A DNA stretch of 64,000 bases, from assembly GCF_020382885.2 (NCBI RefSeq), contig NC_058504.1, positions 11,646,519 through 11,710,518 on the forward strand, given 5' to 3'. Positions 12,301 through 26,019 of the stretch are shown piece by piece. Origin of the DNA: Scatophagus argus (Eukaryota; Chordata; Actinopteri; Scatophagidae). The position numbers and the translations under genes are program-made. The number at the start of each line of letters is the position of its first letter. The first letter of the stretch is position 1. The notes below the pieces were generated by a model, which did not search any database, was not told the DNA's origin, and was given only the letters and a program-made list of their open reading frames with translations.

Positions 12301-15300
12301 ACGTCAAATAGTGAAAAAAAAAAACTTCACACACACAAAGTTTCTGCCCACTATTTTATGTCTAAGGAGTTTCAGGGTGACCCCCCCATCTTTAAACAGT
12401 TTAAAGATCTTGAGCTGAATTTTGAGTTGAGTTTGAACCTTGAGGCTTTATAAGGATTCTAAAACTAAAATTAAAACTTTAAGACAGAAACATCACTCAT
12501 GCAATACTTCCAAGTACTTTATAGAATATGCAAGACAGGATGAATGTCCAACTGTTTTAGAACAATCAATCAATGCTTTAAATCAATTTACCCCTTACGC
12601 AGAAGATTATTTATCCGTCCCCACTTGCTTTTGATCACGAAAACCTTGCAAAATTAAATTTAAAAAAGTAATTTACAAACAGTTAAACTCTCCAACCATA
12701 CCCTCTTCTTAAGTCTGAGCTCCAGTGCACTTGCTCTTTTGCGGCTCTGTTGATGCTGCAGCAGCAGTTTCTGAGAAGGTGGCGGTGCTGTGGGTAGGGA
12801 TGTGGGTCCACTGCGTCTCCCTCGTCTCACCCCTTCACCTACACCGATCCCTTCCCGATCAGCAAGTTTGGACGGCGGCAAGGAGGTTGAGCCCTCTGAC
12901 TCTTCGCTTCCCTCGTCGCTGGAAGACTGTTGTGGGGAGGTAGTAGGTGGGGTTGAAGATGAATGACTGACACTGTTAATTGAGTATCAACACACACCAT
13001 ATGGCAACTGATGGAAGTTATTGAAAAAAGAGAAAGGAAAAATGTTCTAGGACTGACTGAACTGTGACCACAAGGAGAGAGAAATAAAGGTGAAAAGTGT
13101 GTGTTTGCTACCTCTGATGCTGAGTCTTTGCCTTGGTAACATTTGGGACATTCCCAGCAGCTGGGCAAATCCTTATTGATCTTCCCCTCACCAGGTTCCT
13201 GAAACAGGGAACAGTTAAAAGTCTGAAACAGCAACTATTATATTTGAGCCACAGATGCAATTTTGTGGGCAGCAAAACAAACCCTGCAATCATTGGGAAA
13301 TGTGTTCATTTATAGACATCACTATGTCTGATTACCTTAATGCACTGACGATGGGCAATCTGCGAACAGACGGAGCACTCCATGAGTGAGTGAGTGCTCG
13401 GATTTGATTCATCTGATTCTCCTTCTCCACATATGGCACATCGCGCTGTGTTCGGCAATGCAGGCTGCAGGGAATAATAAATGTTCAGCATTTCTGGTGT
13501 TGTAAAAGAATATAAACAACATTATGTTTGACATCAGTAAGTCAAGTTTGGTGCTACTGGTCAGCACTTTTTCCCCCAATATACACAGTGCATACATGTA
13601 CAGATGGGGAGCACTATTTAGTTCCACACATAGCAAGAGAATGATTTTAGGGATAGATTGATTATTGGTTTGTCTGTTAATTAAATGTAATTTTCATCTT
13701 TCATCTTTTTCTGATTATCAGTGTGGGTTTTCTGGATGTTTTTGTTTGCTTGGCATACAATAAGTAAATTCAAAATAATTATCTATTATAGAAGTAATAT
13801 ATATAATACCAACTTATATTTTATATTAATAATCTGCATGTGCAAATTAACTATAAATTAAAGTTACCATATAAATGTGGTGGAGTATAACACACAATAT
13901 GTGCCTCTGAAATGTAGTGAAGTATAGCGAAGTAGAAAAAGGAAACGCTCAAGCAAAAATAAAAGTACCTAAAAATAGTACTTAAGCATTCAGTGGTTAT
14001 TCTAAACTTTGACACCACGATTTTTATTTTTAATGCAAATGAATACCGGTTCCAAATATCAAATATCTGTCTCCTGGAATACTATTAATACTGGCCAGAA
14101 AAAAAAAAACCTTAATGGATCCTTAATGGGTACAATGACTCACCGCTAGACACTGTCTCATGATACAACTCTTCTTCATACGTCCAGGCCCACCAAACTT
14201 CCTCATGTCGTGGCAGTAATGGCAGTTGCCGCACTCCTTCCTGCAGCAGGCGGCACAGCGCTTGCACCTGACCCGTCTGCGCCTCAGGGCCGAGATGGAG
14301 GAGCGTTTGGTGCGCTTCTGACCAAGAGATTTGTGGAGGGTGGGGCCTAAGCGAGGACGGTAAAGGACAGTGGGAGGAGGAGCTGGGGCCTGGTACCATG
14401 GTGGCTGAATAAGGGATATCAGCAGGAAACAAAAACAGGTTAAAATCGCCTCCTGTAAGCACATAACAGGCTTGCGCCATGTTTGATGAGCCAGAATAAA
14501 GTGCTTAACAATACACAACTATTTCTATAATAACATTAAAAAAAAAAGTGATTACCGTAAATAGCAGAAGTAAAAAAACAAACCTGCCCTGTATACTAAA
14601 TATACAGTAAGAAAAGGTTAAAACTAATTGAAGCACCAAAATTTCACTCTAAATTTCTGCTAACAAATCGCTACCTTCATCATCTCTACGGCGCAGTATG
14701 TTTCTATGTACAGCTAGATGCAGAGCGTGAACAATAGTTCTCTACCTACCCTTGCGGGCCACTTGACAATGGGCTCTCCGGTGTAGGCCAGACTGGGGTC
14801 ATCATTGGCGTGCTCCTTCAGAACAGCCTGGACAAGTGTAGAAGAAAGAAGGAGTAGTAGGACAAAGAAACTCAATTGATCTTTGAATATAGCATAGCCA
14901 GAATGAGTTTATTGTGAGATGAAATGCACAAGGAATTTAGGCGAAGCCCACCCTCATGTGGTTGAGCAGGGCTGTGGGGTTCCTGATGCCCGCAGGGACA
15001 CACTTTTTGTGGGACGGCAGCTCCTCCAGCTTCCCCAAGAGGTTACACAGTCCCTCCAGCTCAAAAGTCGTCAGCAAGTGCTTAGGTGCGGTAACTTGAG
15101 CCATCGGAGCCGTCTCTTCTTCTTTGACTTTTTCTTCCTCGAACTCGACCTTCTCGTTTTCAGTGTCACTGTCAACTCCATTCGAGGTGCCATTCCCAGC
15201 ATGATCATAGGTTTCAAGGTCAGTTGGGGTCAGTCCTGAAAAGACAGGGGACACAATAGTTGAAGTTCATTGATAAACTGTGTTTGTGTGGAAAACGGGG

Positions 15301-18300
15301 GAAAATGAGAACAGCCGTGTTTTCTTGTGTTTATCTGTCCTTACCTATGCCTAGGGAGTATTTCTGGAACTCAGGAGTGAGGTGGGAGATGTTGGTCAGA
15401 CAGTAAAGGTATCTCTCCAGGACATACCAGCACATCTCATAGTAGAATGGGTAGCGAAACTTTGATGGCACCTAAAGGAGGACAGAAACATCTTAGAACA
15501 GATGCATCTTCAAGACCCTGGTTAGTCAAATACCACTGCATTAGAGCACAAAACTTAAACATATTACTGCAAACGACAAAACCTATACTGTGTTGCTTTT
15601 TGGTTACGTTTTTGAAATATACATAAATACATTCTTTAATAAACTGCTCTCAGGCAGTTCTTCTTCATCACACCTTTACTGTGGTTTGTATTTCTGCTAG
15701 GAAGGTGCAGGAGGAAATGTGCTGTGGCTGCAGCTTACCCAGTTGATCTAAGCAGTGATATTGTTTAAAATGTGTGTTGTAGCTAAGTACAATCAAACTT
15801 GTGTCACAGCAAAATGCACAAAATATATTTGCTTCGTCTCCCAAGGATTGTTACGTTTTCTGGAGGTGACTCAATACTGTGTGACTTCACAAGTCTCACT
15901 CACACGTCCACTTGCTGCATCAAAGAAGTGGGAGGCACACTACTCATATTTGTCTAAGAACTGAGCAGCCTTACGTACAGAGGCACCGATCAACCATGAC
16001 ATGACAAGTCCACATGAGCTTCACTCTAAAATGAAGGGGTTTTTCAATGTCATTTAAATGAATTCAGTCCCCGCCAATCCCTGATCGCATGTTACCTTAA
16101 ATAAAAATTTAAGGTAAAGAGAGCACTGTTGTTGGACTGGATTGTTGAATTGGTAATGGGGGAGAAGTACATCCCTTCCTTTATGGAGTTTAAGAGTTTA
16201 AAAACTAAAATTAAAGTTTCTCACCAATTTTTCTACAGTGAGTTATTTGTCAGAATAAATCATACCGTGCATAATCACAAAACCTGAAACAATCGTCAAT
16301 GTGTTGCAAGAGGACAGTTTTATACACAAGAAGCAGCGAGAAGGCTATAGTGAATGTGAGGTTCTGCTTACTCGTGTGCGATCCTCAATGCTGTAGATGT
16401 TGAGCTGCATGGGGATGTTAAAGCTGTGGAGGAAATTCCCTCCAAACACCAACGTGTCCTCTGGGGTATACACAGCATGAATCCAACCTACAACGTAAAC
16501 GACACAGGATGCTTTAGGCATATTATGGTAGAGTCAGCATACAGAACTATATATACTCAACGTATATATGTGCCACTGGGATATTACACTAACAAACCTG
16601 AGGGGATTATGAAGGTATTTCCCTGCTTGAGCTCTATTCTCTGACAGTCGTGACACTTGTCCCCCAAGAAGATGTCTCCCTGTTTTCCTGACAAAACCCA
16701 GTTCTCATACATCTCCAGATTCTGTGGTGTGGGTGGAATCAGCCAGAATACCTGCAGGGTCACAAGTAAAATGTCATCTGCATTTACAAGAAGTTATGGT
16801 GAAGAAGCTTCTACTGGGTCATTAATGACAGCCAATAAATCAATCAATAAATAAATAAATAAGTAATAATAATAAAAAAATCCACTGTTCTTACATGGCA
16901 AAACACACAGACTGACCTTTTCTCCACGCAGGATGTGGTACCAGACTGAAGTGCCTCCAAAGTCAATGTGGAAATCTGTGAAGCAACCCTGCACACTCAT
17001 GAGACAGTACCTGAGAAGCAGAGTAGAACAGGAGAAACACAAACGGTATTTAAGACATAAACATGGAGGAGATGTGATCAGCGTGGTATCTTAGCTATAG
17101 CATGGCAAATGTTATATGTTTGTAGCTTACTCACTTTTGTACTTTGGGATAATGCATGTCTATGATGGCATTAGTGGAATCTCTCTGTCTCTCCTTGAGA
17201 TGGCGGGGCCACATGTTGTCCACCCAGTCAATGAGATCCACCTGATAATAAGGAGAAGAAAATTGAAGAAATCACACATTTGAACTGTGTCTATCAAACT
17301 CAAGAAAGTTCCTGATAACTGACAGCACTTTCTGTATGTGGACACCATGTCAGTAGCACAACCAAGCAAAGATTTATAACCACTGAGGCAGGAACTGTTT
17401 TAAAACCAAGAGGAGTGAAAACAGCAAAATTCTCACAGAGGCTGGTCGTTTGACTAGATTCTCCAGTCTCGTGTGGCTGAACTCCAGGCTGATGACATTG
17501 TAGAGTTTTTCTCTTTCTGATGGCGGTGTCTCATAGTAGCGTCGCCACTGAGCCATTGACATCTCAATTCCCTTCTGGGTGTTCACATCCATCACGTCTA
17601 CAATGCGTCGACTACCTGCAACAGAATTAAAAAAGGGTTCAACAAGTGATAATAATCATAATCATATTGCTTAGATGTCCAGGAAACATAGGCTGTCTTA
17701 CAGTGGACTTTTTACATACAGATACAAATATTGATATTTGGGGGTTTAATAAGTGTAATAACAATACATTGGCTGATGGTAACTATTTAAAACATAAAAA
17801 CTTTAAACTTGTCCATGTTCTCTGTTAAGTAAGCCATGTGATAGTGACACTGTTTCTGAATGAAATCAGATCTAGCTTAACATTTCACTCTAGCAAGTTC
17901 TTGTGACTACTCGGCCAGCATATTCACCAACACATCTGCCTTAACTTAATATCAACCAATATATTGGCCTGGCTGATTTACCTGGCTCAACCAGCTAGGG
18001 GTATTAGGTGTGTTAAATTTTGTGGACAAAAAGTAAAGCTATTTACTCTTGAAAGGGTATAAAACAGGAACTCACCAACAAACAATTTGACATCACTCAC
18101 ACTAAAATCAGGGTCTGGCATTCTGTAAGAGAGAGGCAAAGTCCTGTAATTTTTGAAAAGGAAAATCTTTCCTTCATTTACCCATACAAATACATTTATG
18201 GGCACTGATTTTGAACTCATTTAAAACTACTGAAGTACTGCTGCTAAACTACAATATCTCCACATAACAAACAAAAAAAATGGTATGTGTTAAGGAAAAA

Positions 18301-20227
18301 ATGTAAGCTGTGATTAAAAAGTGAGAGATTGTGACTCACTGTATGCCAAGGCCCTCCACGGTATCAAAGACAATTGGGTCCCTGAGTCCTTCTCTCTGGA
18401 TGTACTCAAATGTAAAATCTAAAAAGGAGACACAGAAAGAGTCATTAGAGTCATGGAGTCATTATCTCATCTGTTCAGGTGTGGTTTCACTGAAATTACA
18501 TTCCAAACATGTCTTTCAACTTGCTTATTAAAACCTCTCACCTTTACCCTCCATGTGTTTGATCAAGTCAGAGCTAAACCTGACGCACTGCAACTTTTCG
18601 TCCAGGTCAAACGTTCGTTTCCCTTCGATTTCGTCATCCGAGATTCCATCGTCCTGATATCGGCGCCGCGTACCAGTACGCTGAGGACAAGAGAAGGATT
18701 ATGTTAAGCTCTTCATCAGAGATGAATAGTATGGTTTATAGTAAGCAACAGAACAAGAACAGGTGAGAGCTGGAATAACTGGCAGCAAAAATTATGGAAC
18801 CTTTTATTGCGCTGAAGACATTTCAGTGGCATAACAAAGCATAACAGCGTCACATAAGCCGACAAAAGCTGAAGGATCCAACCATTTACTTATTATTTTT
18901 GGTGGTCTGATTTCAACAGTTGAAAGATTACTTGATTTTTCCTTTTATTTGATTCATTTGTTCTTTGCTTTGTCTTTTTTTCAAATTAGTCAAGCAACTC
19001 TGTAATTCCTCCATGCACCCCCGAGCCACTTACGTTCTGTATGAAAACTCAGGTACAGAACAACTGATTCTAATACATATCCAAAAGCAAACTCATTTGA
19101 ATCTAACTTTGATGCAAAAATACAAAACTGCTTGCTGTATTTTTAAAATGTTCTTACTGGAGTCTAATTGCAAAGATATTAGGTGACACCCATGGGAGCT
19201 GTCCCTTAAACCTCAGTGGTAAAAAAGGAATGAAAATTGCCATTTGCGACAATCTCTTGCTTTCAACCATGACAAGGATAAAATTACAATAAATCAATAC
19301 AAGTTGATCAGTCAGCCAGCTACCAAATCAGCTCATATGGCAACCAAACAATACAGCACCACAATGGCAAGGGTTAATCTTCCACACACCACCCCCCTTT
19401 TACCCCCCCTTCTGCCATTCATCCTATGCAGAACTGCTTGGCTAGACAGATGGATCAAGCACAACGCCCCCACTCTCAAATCTCCCCACCCCCAACCTTT
19501 CACCACAAATGTGGTTTACTGAACTCTGATTCTCCTCACTTTCATAACTGTACAGCACGTACTTACTGCAACTGAAAACAATTCAATATCAAAAGAGCAA
19601 CTCATTGTTGTTTTTATATAAAGTGACAAAAAAGACATGAGGTATCAAAGCATTATTAGTTAGCATCAATGTATTGGGTGCTTTTATTGAGTTTTCAGTG
19701 TGTTCAACAAATAGGCCTGGCCTGCATTTCCCAAACCTATCAACAATGGCAGGGAAAAACCTTTTCACATATATACTTAGTTATCAATTTTACTGATACC
19801 GCGAGCCATCAATATTTACCTCCGAAAACACTGGGTACATAACTTGACAACAAGGGGATAAGGTGATAAGGAGGTAAACAAAGACGTCAGCGAAAATGCT
19901 GTCAGCTTAGACGGTGAACTTGACTTTCTCGTGAACCCGACGTCTTCAGACAAGTTCATTGCCCTCATTATGGTGGCACACAAAACTGAGAGGACCACTG
20001 ACACGGAGCGATGTGCCACAGTAAAGTGGGCCATTCATGTCACATAAGACGATATGATACACACGGCTTAGTGTGTCTTAAAAGGCGAACATGACACGCA
20101 AACATCTTCGATAAATGAAAACACCCAACAACTGCATAGTAAACATAAAACAAGCGTTCTGGGGAGATAGCAGTTTGGTTAAGTTACTCACCAGGCGTTT
20201 GCTGTAGCGTGTATGAGGATCGTCCAT
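9394..20227 (-). CDS. kdm2a: Lysine-specific demethylase 2A (JmjC, CXXC, PHD, F-box, LRR)
   Basis: Fe(II)/2-oxoglutarate H3K36me1/2 demethylase recruited to unmethylated CpG islands. Twenty-one coding exons: 20192-20227, 18542-18680, 18340-18418, 18076-18122, 17437-17615, 17135-17241, 16917-17010, 16598-16751, 16372-16487, 15345-15471, 14952-15235, 14750-14827, 14144-14404, 13336-13464, 13112-13198, 12702-12926, 10859-11892, 10379-10542, 9993-10139, 9702-9917 and 9394-9575. They total 3885 nt, 1294 residues; human KDM2A has about 1162. JmjC iron ligands are H210 and D212 ([12 protein letters not shown]) and H282 (GWIHAVYT). The CXXC finger is about 521-567 ([23 protein letters not shown]). 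The PHD starts at C576 and ends CWECPKC. Exon 17 holds a Ser/acidic expansion and ends in the F-box; the LRRs run to [10 protein letters not shown]. The N-terminus [17 protein letters not shown] and this C-terminus identify KDM2A, not KDM2B. Confidence 0.97.
11552..11587 (-). repeat. Coding CTG/CAG triplet run (serine tract in kdm2a)
   Basis: CTG triplets on the plus strand are read as AGC serine codons on the kdm2a strand. They give a Ser-rich run broken by Thr-Asn, followed by an acidic stretch. The plus-strand frames opposite are only leucine-rich shadows. The tract accounts for part of the extra length of exon 17. Confidence 0.85.
13860..14000 (+). mobile_element. Fragment of another common fish repeat
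   Basis: The intronic words GTGGTGGAGTATAA, GAAATGTAGTGAAGTATA, GGAAACGCTCAAG, AAAAGTACCT and AATAGTACTTAAG occur in order. They resemble a very common teleost repeat with AAAAGTACCTCAAAATTGTACTTAAGTA. No coding capacity. This is from memory of the family, not a database match. Confidence 0.5.
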
Positions 20228-21190
20228 AATATCTAGAAGAAAAACAAAGTTCCGGGAGCAGCGTTAAATTACACAGATTAAACTGCCAATATGGGGTGAA
20301 ACGTTTCGGTGTGTTTTTACATTTTGTTGGACACAAACACACACCTCTCCTTGACTTGAGCCTAGCTACATATCCCTGCTAACGTTAGCCAACAGTGTTG
20401 CATTAGCCAGAGAGCTAAGGTTAGCAACACAAAACATTTACGCTGAACTTGCGTCACACTGTGAAGACAAGAGCCGCCGAGAGAAACTGCGTTTTAAAAG
20501 GAGCATGCCGAAACAATGTGTCTATTTTCTGACGATGTTTACCTGGCGTTATCGGCTAACGTACACTAGCTCAGTTGACAATCCCTTTCTTGAGTCGTCG
20601 GCTACCGTTGACGCTAACTAGCTAGCTGACATTAGCCTCTATACAGCAGTTGTAAGCTTCTTTATCATTACCTCTGCGTTTTAACTCCTTTTAGCCGTAC
20701 TGGTCAAAGCTCTCTCCCAACTAGAGCATCTGAGGCTTCTCAGAAAAGTTTCTCCCCATGTTATGTGATAACAGCTGTGTATATTGTTATGTTTATTATT
20801 GTGCGATAAAGTTAAGACGATTCGACGCTTCGAGCCGCCATTTTCAGCTGGTCAAAAAACACACACATACACGCACGAAAAAAAAAAAAGAAAACCTCAT
20901 GACCCACCCCCCTATTTACTCCACTGCTCCGAAGTATTAGCATAGCGCTACTCTCATTGGATACAGAATGTGCTATTTAAACAAGATTAGAATATGTTAA
21001 TATACAGGTCTCCTTGGTTTGCCTACCCAGGTTTGACGGTGGAAGGGAGAGTTTCATCTATGTCAGAGCTAATTTCACTCGTGGGGACAAAAAAAATCAG
21101 AGCATTTAGGTAGTAAAAAGTGTAGGCTAATTACCTAATCACTACCTGTTTTACGATAGCCTAAGGGAAGCGTTAGCTAGGCCGATAAGC
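20228..21190 (-). promoter_or_regulatory. kdm2a: kdm2a 5' UTR exon and promoter
   Basis: The ATG at 20225-20227 is preceded by a splice acceptor (CTTCTAG, plus-strand CTAGAAG at 20232-20238), so the 5' UTR is split. A good donor (GAG|GTAATG) is at 20670-20671, which implies a non-coding exon from 20672 to about 20850; a second possible donor is near 20550. Inside that exon GCCGCCATTTT (20834-20844) reads AAAATGGCGGC on the mRNA strand. This is a YY1-type element of the kind often found just after a TSS. A CCAAT box on the minus strand is at 20956-20960. GCTAACGTTAGC (20378-20389) and related words are dense here. Confidence 0.6.
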
Positions 21191-22204
21191 AGCGTTTTAA
21201 TGGTGGAAGTAACATAAAATGGAAACAGTCGTGTAAAGTAGGATTACCTCAGAACTGTACATTGTACACGTACACTACATGAGTGAATTTAATTAGTTCA
21301 TTTCCACGACTTCTCACACATGGCAGCAAAATGTATTATCATAAGATATTATATAGATCTTCTCTTACTGTGTAACAGTGAATAATATTGTTTTCCTCTA
21401 ATGCTAATCTAACTACTTACTTTCTATACATACAGGCGACATATATAATAATACACATACGCTCAATTTATAAGAATACGTCAGATTACTATTAGGTCTG
21501 TAGATACAGATATGAGTTCATATTACACTCATATTACCATCTCCATATTATTCTTAAAAATTTTTTTTCGCAAATATACACTTATATACACAAATATACA
21601 CTTTTATTCCTCACGTCCTTCCCAACATGTCTCTTCTTAAGCTCCCATAACGCTAAATTTTTCTCCGGGGTTATCAGTTGTTTTACCTCTGATGCACAAT
21701 CCTGCTTATCCTCCAAACACGGAGCAGAAAAACGAACGCACCCCTGTGTAGACCCCGCCCCACGGGATGCTGACGGGCCGAAGAGGCGAGATGGGGGGAT
21801 GAAATGAGGTCACGGAAGCCCTTCAGAGACGGACGTCATGTCGTGCATCGCTATACATTTGCCGTAGCTTTAACGCAAAGTAAATCAGAGACAAATAAAA
21901 TGGACGATGCCTGCAAAGTGAAAGATGTTGGGTTGTATATAATCAGGCAGAACGGCTCTCTCTATGCAAACAGGCGATCAGCTGAGCCTTGTTGAGCCCC
22001 CCCCCCCCAGCCGGAGACAAGAAGGGAAGCATACAACACTTGCAACAACGCACAGAAATCTTTTATTACATAACAGGCTTTACCGGGTTGACACACAGCC
22101 AGTGAGCGAGTGACGGCCACTGTTACAGAAAAGATCATCAGTAAAAGCATTGCAGCAGCACAGACGCATACAGACATGGTCACACACAACAAAATCACAC
22201 ACAG
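21191..22204. other. Spacer between kdm2a and stx3, with GC box and poly-C tract
   Basis: No gene is recognised. A GC-rich patch at about 21720-21800 contains CCCCGCCC (GC box) and several CpGs, and could be a distal kdm2a promoter or an enhancer. A C10 run follows near 22000. The rest is AT-rich with no structure I can interpret. Confidence 0.3.
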
Positions 22205-22210
22205 TTTATT
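22205..22210 (-). terminator. stx3: Candidate stx3 poly(A) signal
   Basis: TTTATT on the plus strand reads AATAAA on the stx3 strand, about 580 nt beyond the stop codon of the most distal terminal exon. Another copy is near 22062-22067. Confidence 0.4.
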
Positions 22211-22400
22211 AAAATTATCACATTTAACAAGTCAGAAAAGACTACTTGATTGGTATATTTTTGACCACAGAACATAATTATATGTGTAATGTGATTAAAT
22301 GGACTTAGACAGCACAAAAATCAATTTATGCACTTAAGAGTCTTAATAATAATTTGCCGATAATTATAATTTCTATAAATATGATAGTCGCCTCTATGCA

Positions 22401-22417
22401 CCACCAGGGGGCGGCAG
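22401..22417 (+). promoter_or_regulatory. CTCF-like motif
   Basis: CCACCAGGGGGCGGCAG is a strong match to the CTCF consensus. It lies in the stx3 distal 3' UTR, upstream of kdm2a on the transcribed strand. It has the same orientation as the site at 724. Confidence 0.55.
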
Positions 22418-22790
22418 ACTACAGCAGACCAGAACAGGCCACAATGATGAAAAGTGACATGTTGAGCCAACTGGTTCTGAACAGACTGAGAAAAATCTAC
22501 ACATTTATAACATTTTTAACAAAAATTAAATTAAGATGACTGATAAAAGGGTAAGTGCACAGGACTGATATGGTTCAATTTATACAGCTTTAATACTTTG
22601 TTAGAAACAGATTCAAATAATGTTCAAGGTGAGAACGGGGGAGCAACTCGGGAATCTTTTTAAACCCTCTTTCCTAGAAACACTACACAAAGACATAAAA
22701 AAAAATATATCATATTTATTTACCATGTAGTGTGAAAGAAGAAAATTCAGAGTTAAAGGCTGATGCAGGTGTTTACCTGTGTAAAACCTT

Positions 22791-22868
22791 TTACGAGAAG
22801 AAGCTGTAGAGATAGGAGAACCCAACAATTCCAATGATGGCACAGCACAATGTAATCATCATCTTTTT
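22791..22868 (-). CDS. stx3: stx3 alternative terminal exon 3 (membrane anchor, syntaxin-3B/1-like)
   Basis: This 78-nt last exon has an acceptor (CCACAG) and a TAA stop. It encodes KKMMITLCCAIIGIVGFSYL plus five residues (YSFFS). The basic KK followed by a hydrophobic segment with CC resembles the syntaxin-1/3B anchor type (KKIMIIICCVILG). It is phase 0, so it can follow either SNARE exon. It lies about 3.2 kb beyond the canonical anchor exon, so its use requires skipping the first two. Confidence 0.75.
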   Translation of the reverse strand, partial: KKMMITLCCAIIGIVGFSYLYSFFS

Positions 22869-25550
22869 CTGTGGATTTAATTAAAAATAAAAAAGACAAT
22901 AGTCAGATAACAGCATTCACTGGATTTAGGCTGTAATTGACGGGTTGCAGGTGAACACAATACATTTGTTCACATTTATGGAAACACTGGTTTGAGGAAA
23001 TGATGGCACAAAAGGAGAACAAAGGGTCACAGAGGTTTGGGTGTTTGTATATGTGCGTAAAGAAAGAGGAAAGATGAAAAAATGAACGTCCTTACCTCCT
23101 CTTTGGCACAAATCTTTAAAAGATGCACTTTGTAACACAGTGGTTAACACACTGCATCAACAGTCTGCTGACAACAGCTACTGCCATCCCATAAAAACAT
23201 TCACACAGTTCTTCCACAACAGGCAGTCATCAAAAAGTGAAAAAATTCAGTTACATATTTACATGTTGACACTCACAAAGTACAGCAGAGGCACAAATTC
23301 ACAAGATTAACACTATTCATCTAAGCCATTTTTCCTCCTTCTCATACCGCAGCCCACGTTACTGGCTAAAGTGGTGCGAAGAAGGTTTGAATAGAAGCAT
23401 TCGGACTGAACCGTCGAGGACAGAAGCCAAAAGAGCACACTGTGTACTCAAAAGACCAAGCTGGGGAGCCTCTCACATTCAAGTGCTCCCTGCACAACCA
23501 AAACTAAAGGCACCATTCAGCTTCTGGTCTGACAAAAACAGAGGCTTCTCTCAAGAGATGGCAGCCTTCATAATGCGCTACAACGCCTGTGCATCTGGTC
23601 AGTGACTGTTGATTAAAATTGATCATCAAATTGATCAGTTTGTGTATGTACAGCAGAAGTCACCGTCTTTAATTAACTAATTGACTTATTAAGGCCACTG
23701 AGTGACAACACGTGCATGCGCTCTTCTTAACAAGAAGAAAAAGCCCATTGAAATGACACTGACCAAGCAGAATTAAACTCATCTTATTAGATACACATAC
23801 CTAAAACTAATGCAGTCTTAATCTTAATATGGTTTGGTTTATTAACATACATTCATATAATGCAAGATATCAGACATGTAACATATCAGGAAGAGATAAA
23901 GTTTATGCTCAGATTCTTCATTCTTCTTCTTCATTGCATTTATTGGAAAAAAACGGGGCTAAAACTAGAGAAATTAAATGAAACTGTCCAAGATACCCAC
24001 TGTTTCAACAGTAGTCTTTTTGGAGGTTGTACTCAGTGTTTATGTTGTACTGTTAATAGTACCAGAAAATACTTCCAATATTTTGTTTGAGGTCAAAAAT
24101 CCCTGAAATATAACGCAAGACCATTCAAAATACTAGAAACTACAGTCTCCAAAATCCATTAAGTTTAACCAACATGTCTCTGATGCTGGCAAACAAAACC
24201 GAACATTATAACCTTCAAGAGAAAAGGATTTATTGTAAGGCTGCTGTATTAGAACACATTAGTGTCAGACAGCTGCTAATAAAGTTAACTAAGATGTATG
24301 TTTACAGTAGAAATAATGAGAGACTTAGAATATGTCAAGAAAAGCATCTCACATTAGTAAAAAGCCACCAGTCAGGGAGACTCTACTCTATGTTAGATTG
24401 TCAAATTTCCACCACATCCTGTATGTGTGACTTTATTAGCGACGCGTCATGAAAAAAATACAATAAATACAAAGATTATTCTGGCACTTACAGGGAAAAA
24501 GGTAGTGTTACTACCGATATCTCTTTACACCCCCTTGGCATTTAAAATGTTTTGACAGCATTTTAATATGGGAAACAATCATGTCCATATACGTATAAAT
24601 TTGCATTGCAACATTGTAAAAGGTTAGCAAAGACATAGAACAAATTATCAGGCATTTCTTCCGGATGTTAAAATGTTCAGATAAATCTCCAAGCAAGGAA
24701 TGCGTCTTTATCCCCACAGCCTGTCTCTTCTATCTTTTTGCTTGTTTTCTTGTCTTAGCTCGACCTGTCCATGAGTTTCACCATCCTTAACATTTAAAAC
24801 CACTGGGCTCTCTAAACTGAAAAATCATAAGTGAGAGCACCAGCCCTCTTCAAGTTAAAGAACTGAGCCATATTCATGGCTAGACATCAATAACAAACAG
24901 AATAATAATTCTGCTATTTACACGATTGTCTAAACTTAATTACAGACATAAGACATTGTAACACACTGAAATGTGAAAGTGCAGGACTCCCAAAAGAACA
25001 ACATAATTTCGATACAGTGAACATACAGTAGCTAGCTTTTCAATTGCAAAGTGTGTCAAGGCTCATTAAGGCAAGAAACAATGATACGAGAAGTGAGGTG
25101 CTTCTACGAGGCTTCACAAGTCAGACTTACTGGACATCAGAATAAATTTCAGAAGACAAACTCTTCCAGGTTGATTCTTTGGCACCAAGTGTTGAACAGC
25201 GAAATGTTTTGTGACCTGGAGCGACATCACGATCAGGTATTTTTCAATTCCCTTTTCTTCTCCGCAGAGATACTACTGGTATTGTACGTCATGTCAGCTT
25301 CAGTCTCATTTCCTCTTTTGCAGCAGAGAATCCTCAAACTGAGGGAGTCAAACAGACTAATTATCAGAAGTCTCATAGGGCTTCCTTTTCCAAAAGGTCA
25401 AAAGTAGTAGAGCTTTGTGGGTTAAATATTATTATATCCATATGGAGTGATTATCGTTTTATTTTTTTTCTTTCTGGCAGGCCAGCTGATGAAGGATAGG
25501 TCGGAGGGGATGATGAATAAACTGACGATGGCAACAAGGCAGTCGTCCTG

Positions 25551-25628
25551 TTATAGTGTCTGTGTGAGGATGATGATGAGGATGATGAGAGCAACCACAG
25601 CACAGACCACTCCAATAATGATCATCTT
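25551..25628 (-). CDS. stx3: stx3 alternative terminal exon 2 (membrane anchor)
   Basis: This 78-nt exon has a strong pyrimidine tract with C9, then TTCTGTAG. It encodes KMIIIGVVCAVVALIILIII followed by LTQTL and TAA. It is phase 0. The reading frame is open, hydrophobic and the right length for a tail anchor. I do not match it to a described syntaxin-3 isoform. TTTATT at 25457-25462 gives a possible AATAAA for its transcript. Confidence 0.65.
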   Translation of the reverse strand, partial: KMIIIGVVCAVVALIILIIILTQTL

Positions 25629-26019
25629 CTACAGAAGGGGGGGGGGATGGAGAGAGAAAAGTGGAGAACAGCGTTAATGATAGGGAATCAGCACGAAATA
25701 AACCCACAGACCAAACACCCGCTGAAACGGTTTGCGACTAAGTCACTACTAGCACTGCCTTGTTTGTTCAGCAGTAACCACAGGCAAGCGCTGCAGAAAC
25801 ACATGAAACACACACACACACACCCAAAGACTTCAAATATACACATACACACCTCAAGTAATCCCTCTGGATAGACAGACAACACGCACACAAAGCCTGT
25901 GGAAGAGCGTCAAAACCCTTTTCCAAAGCACGCTTCATACCCACACCCATTGTGGCACAACTGAGGTTATTTGCTCCAGAGTTACTCACCACTAGCTCTC
26001 CTCTTACTCAAATAGTTCA

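Noticed and set aside
9394-20227. KDM2B instead of KDM2A
   Set aside because: The N-terminus ([17 protein letters not shown]) and C-terminus ([10 protein letters not shown]) are of the KDM2A type; KDM2B ends EEKLLQKLS.
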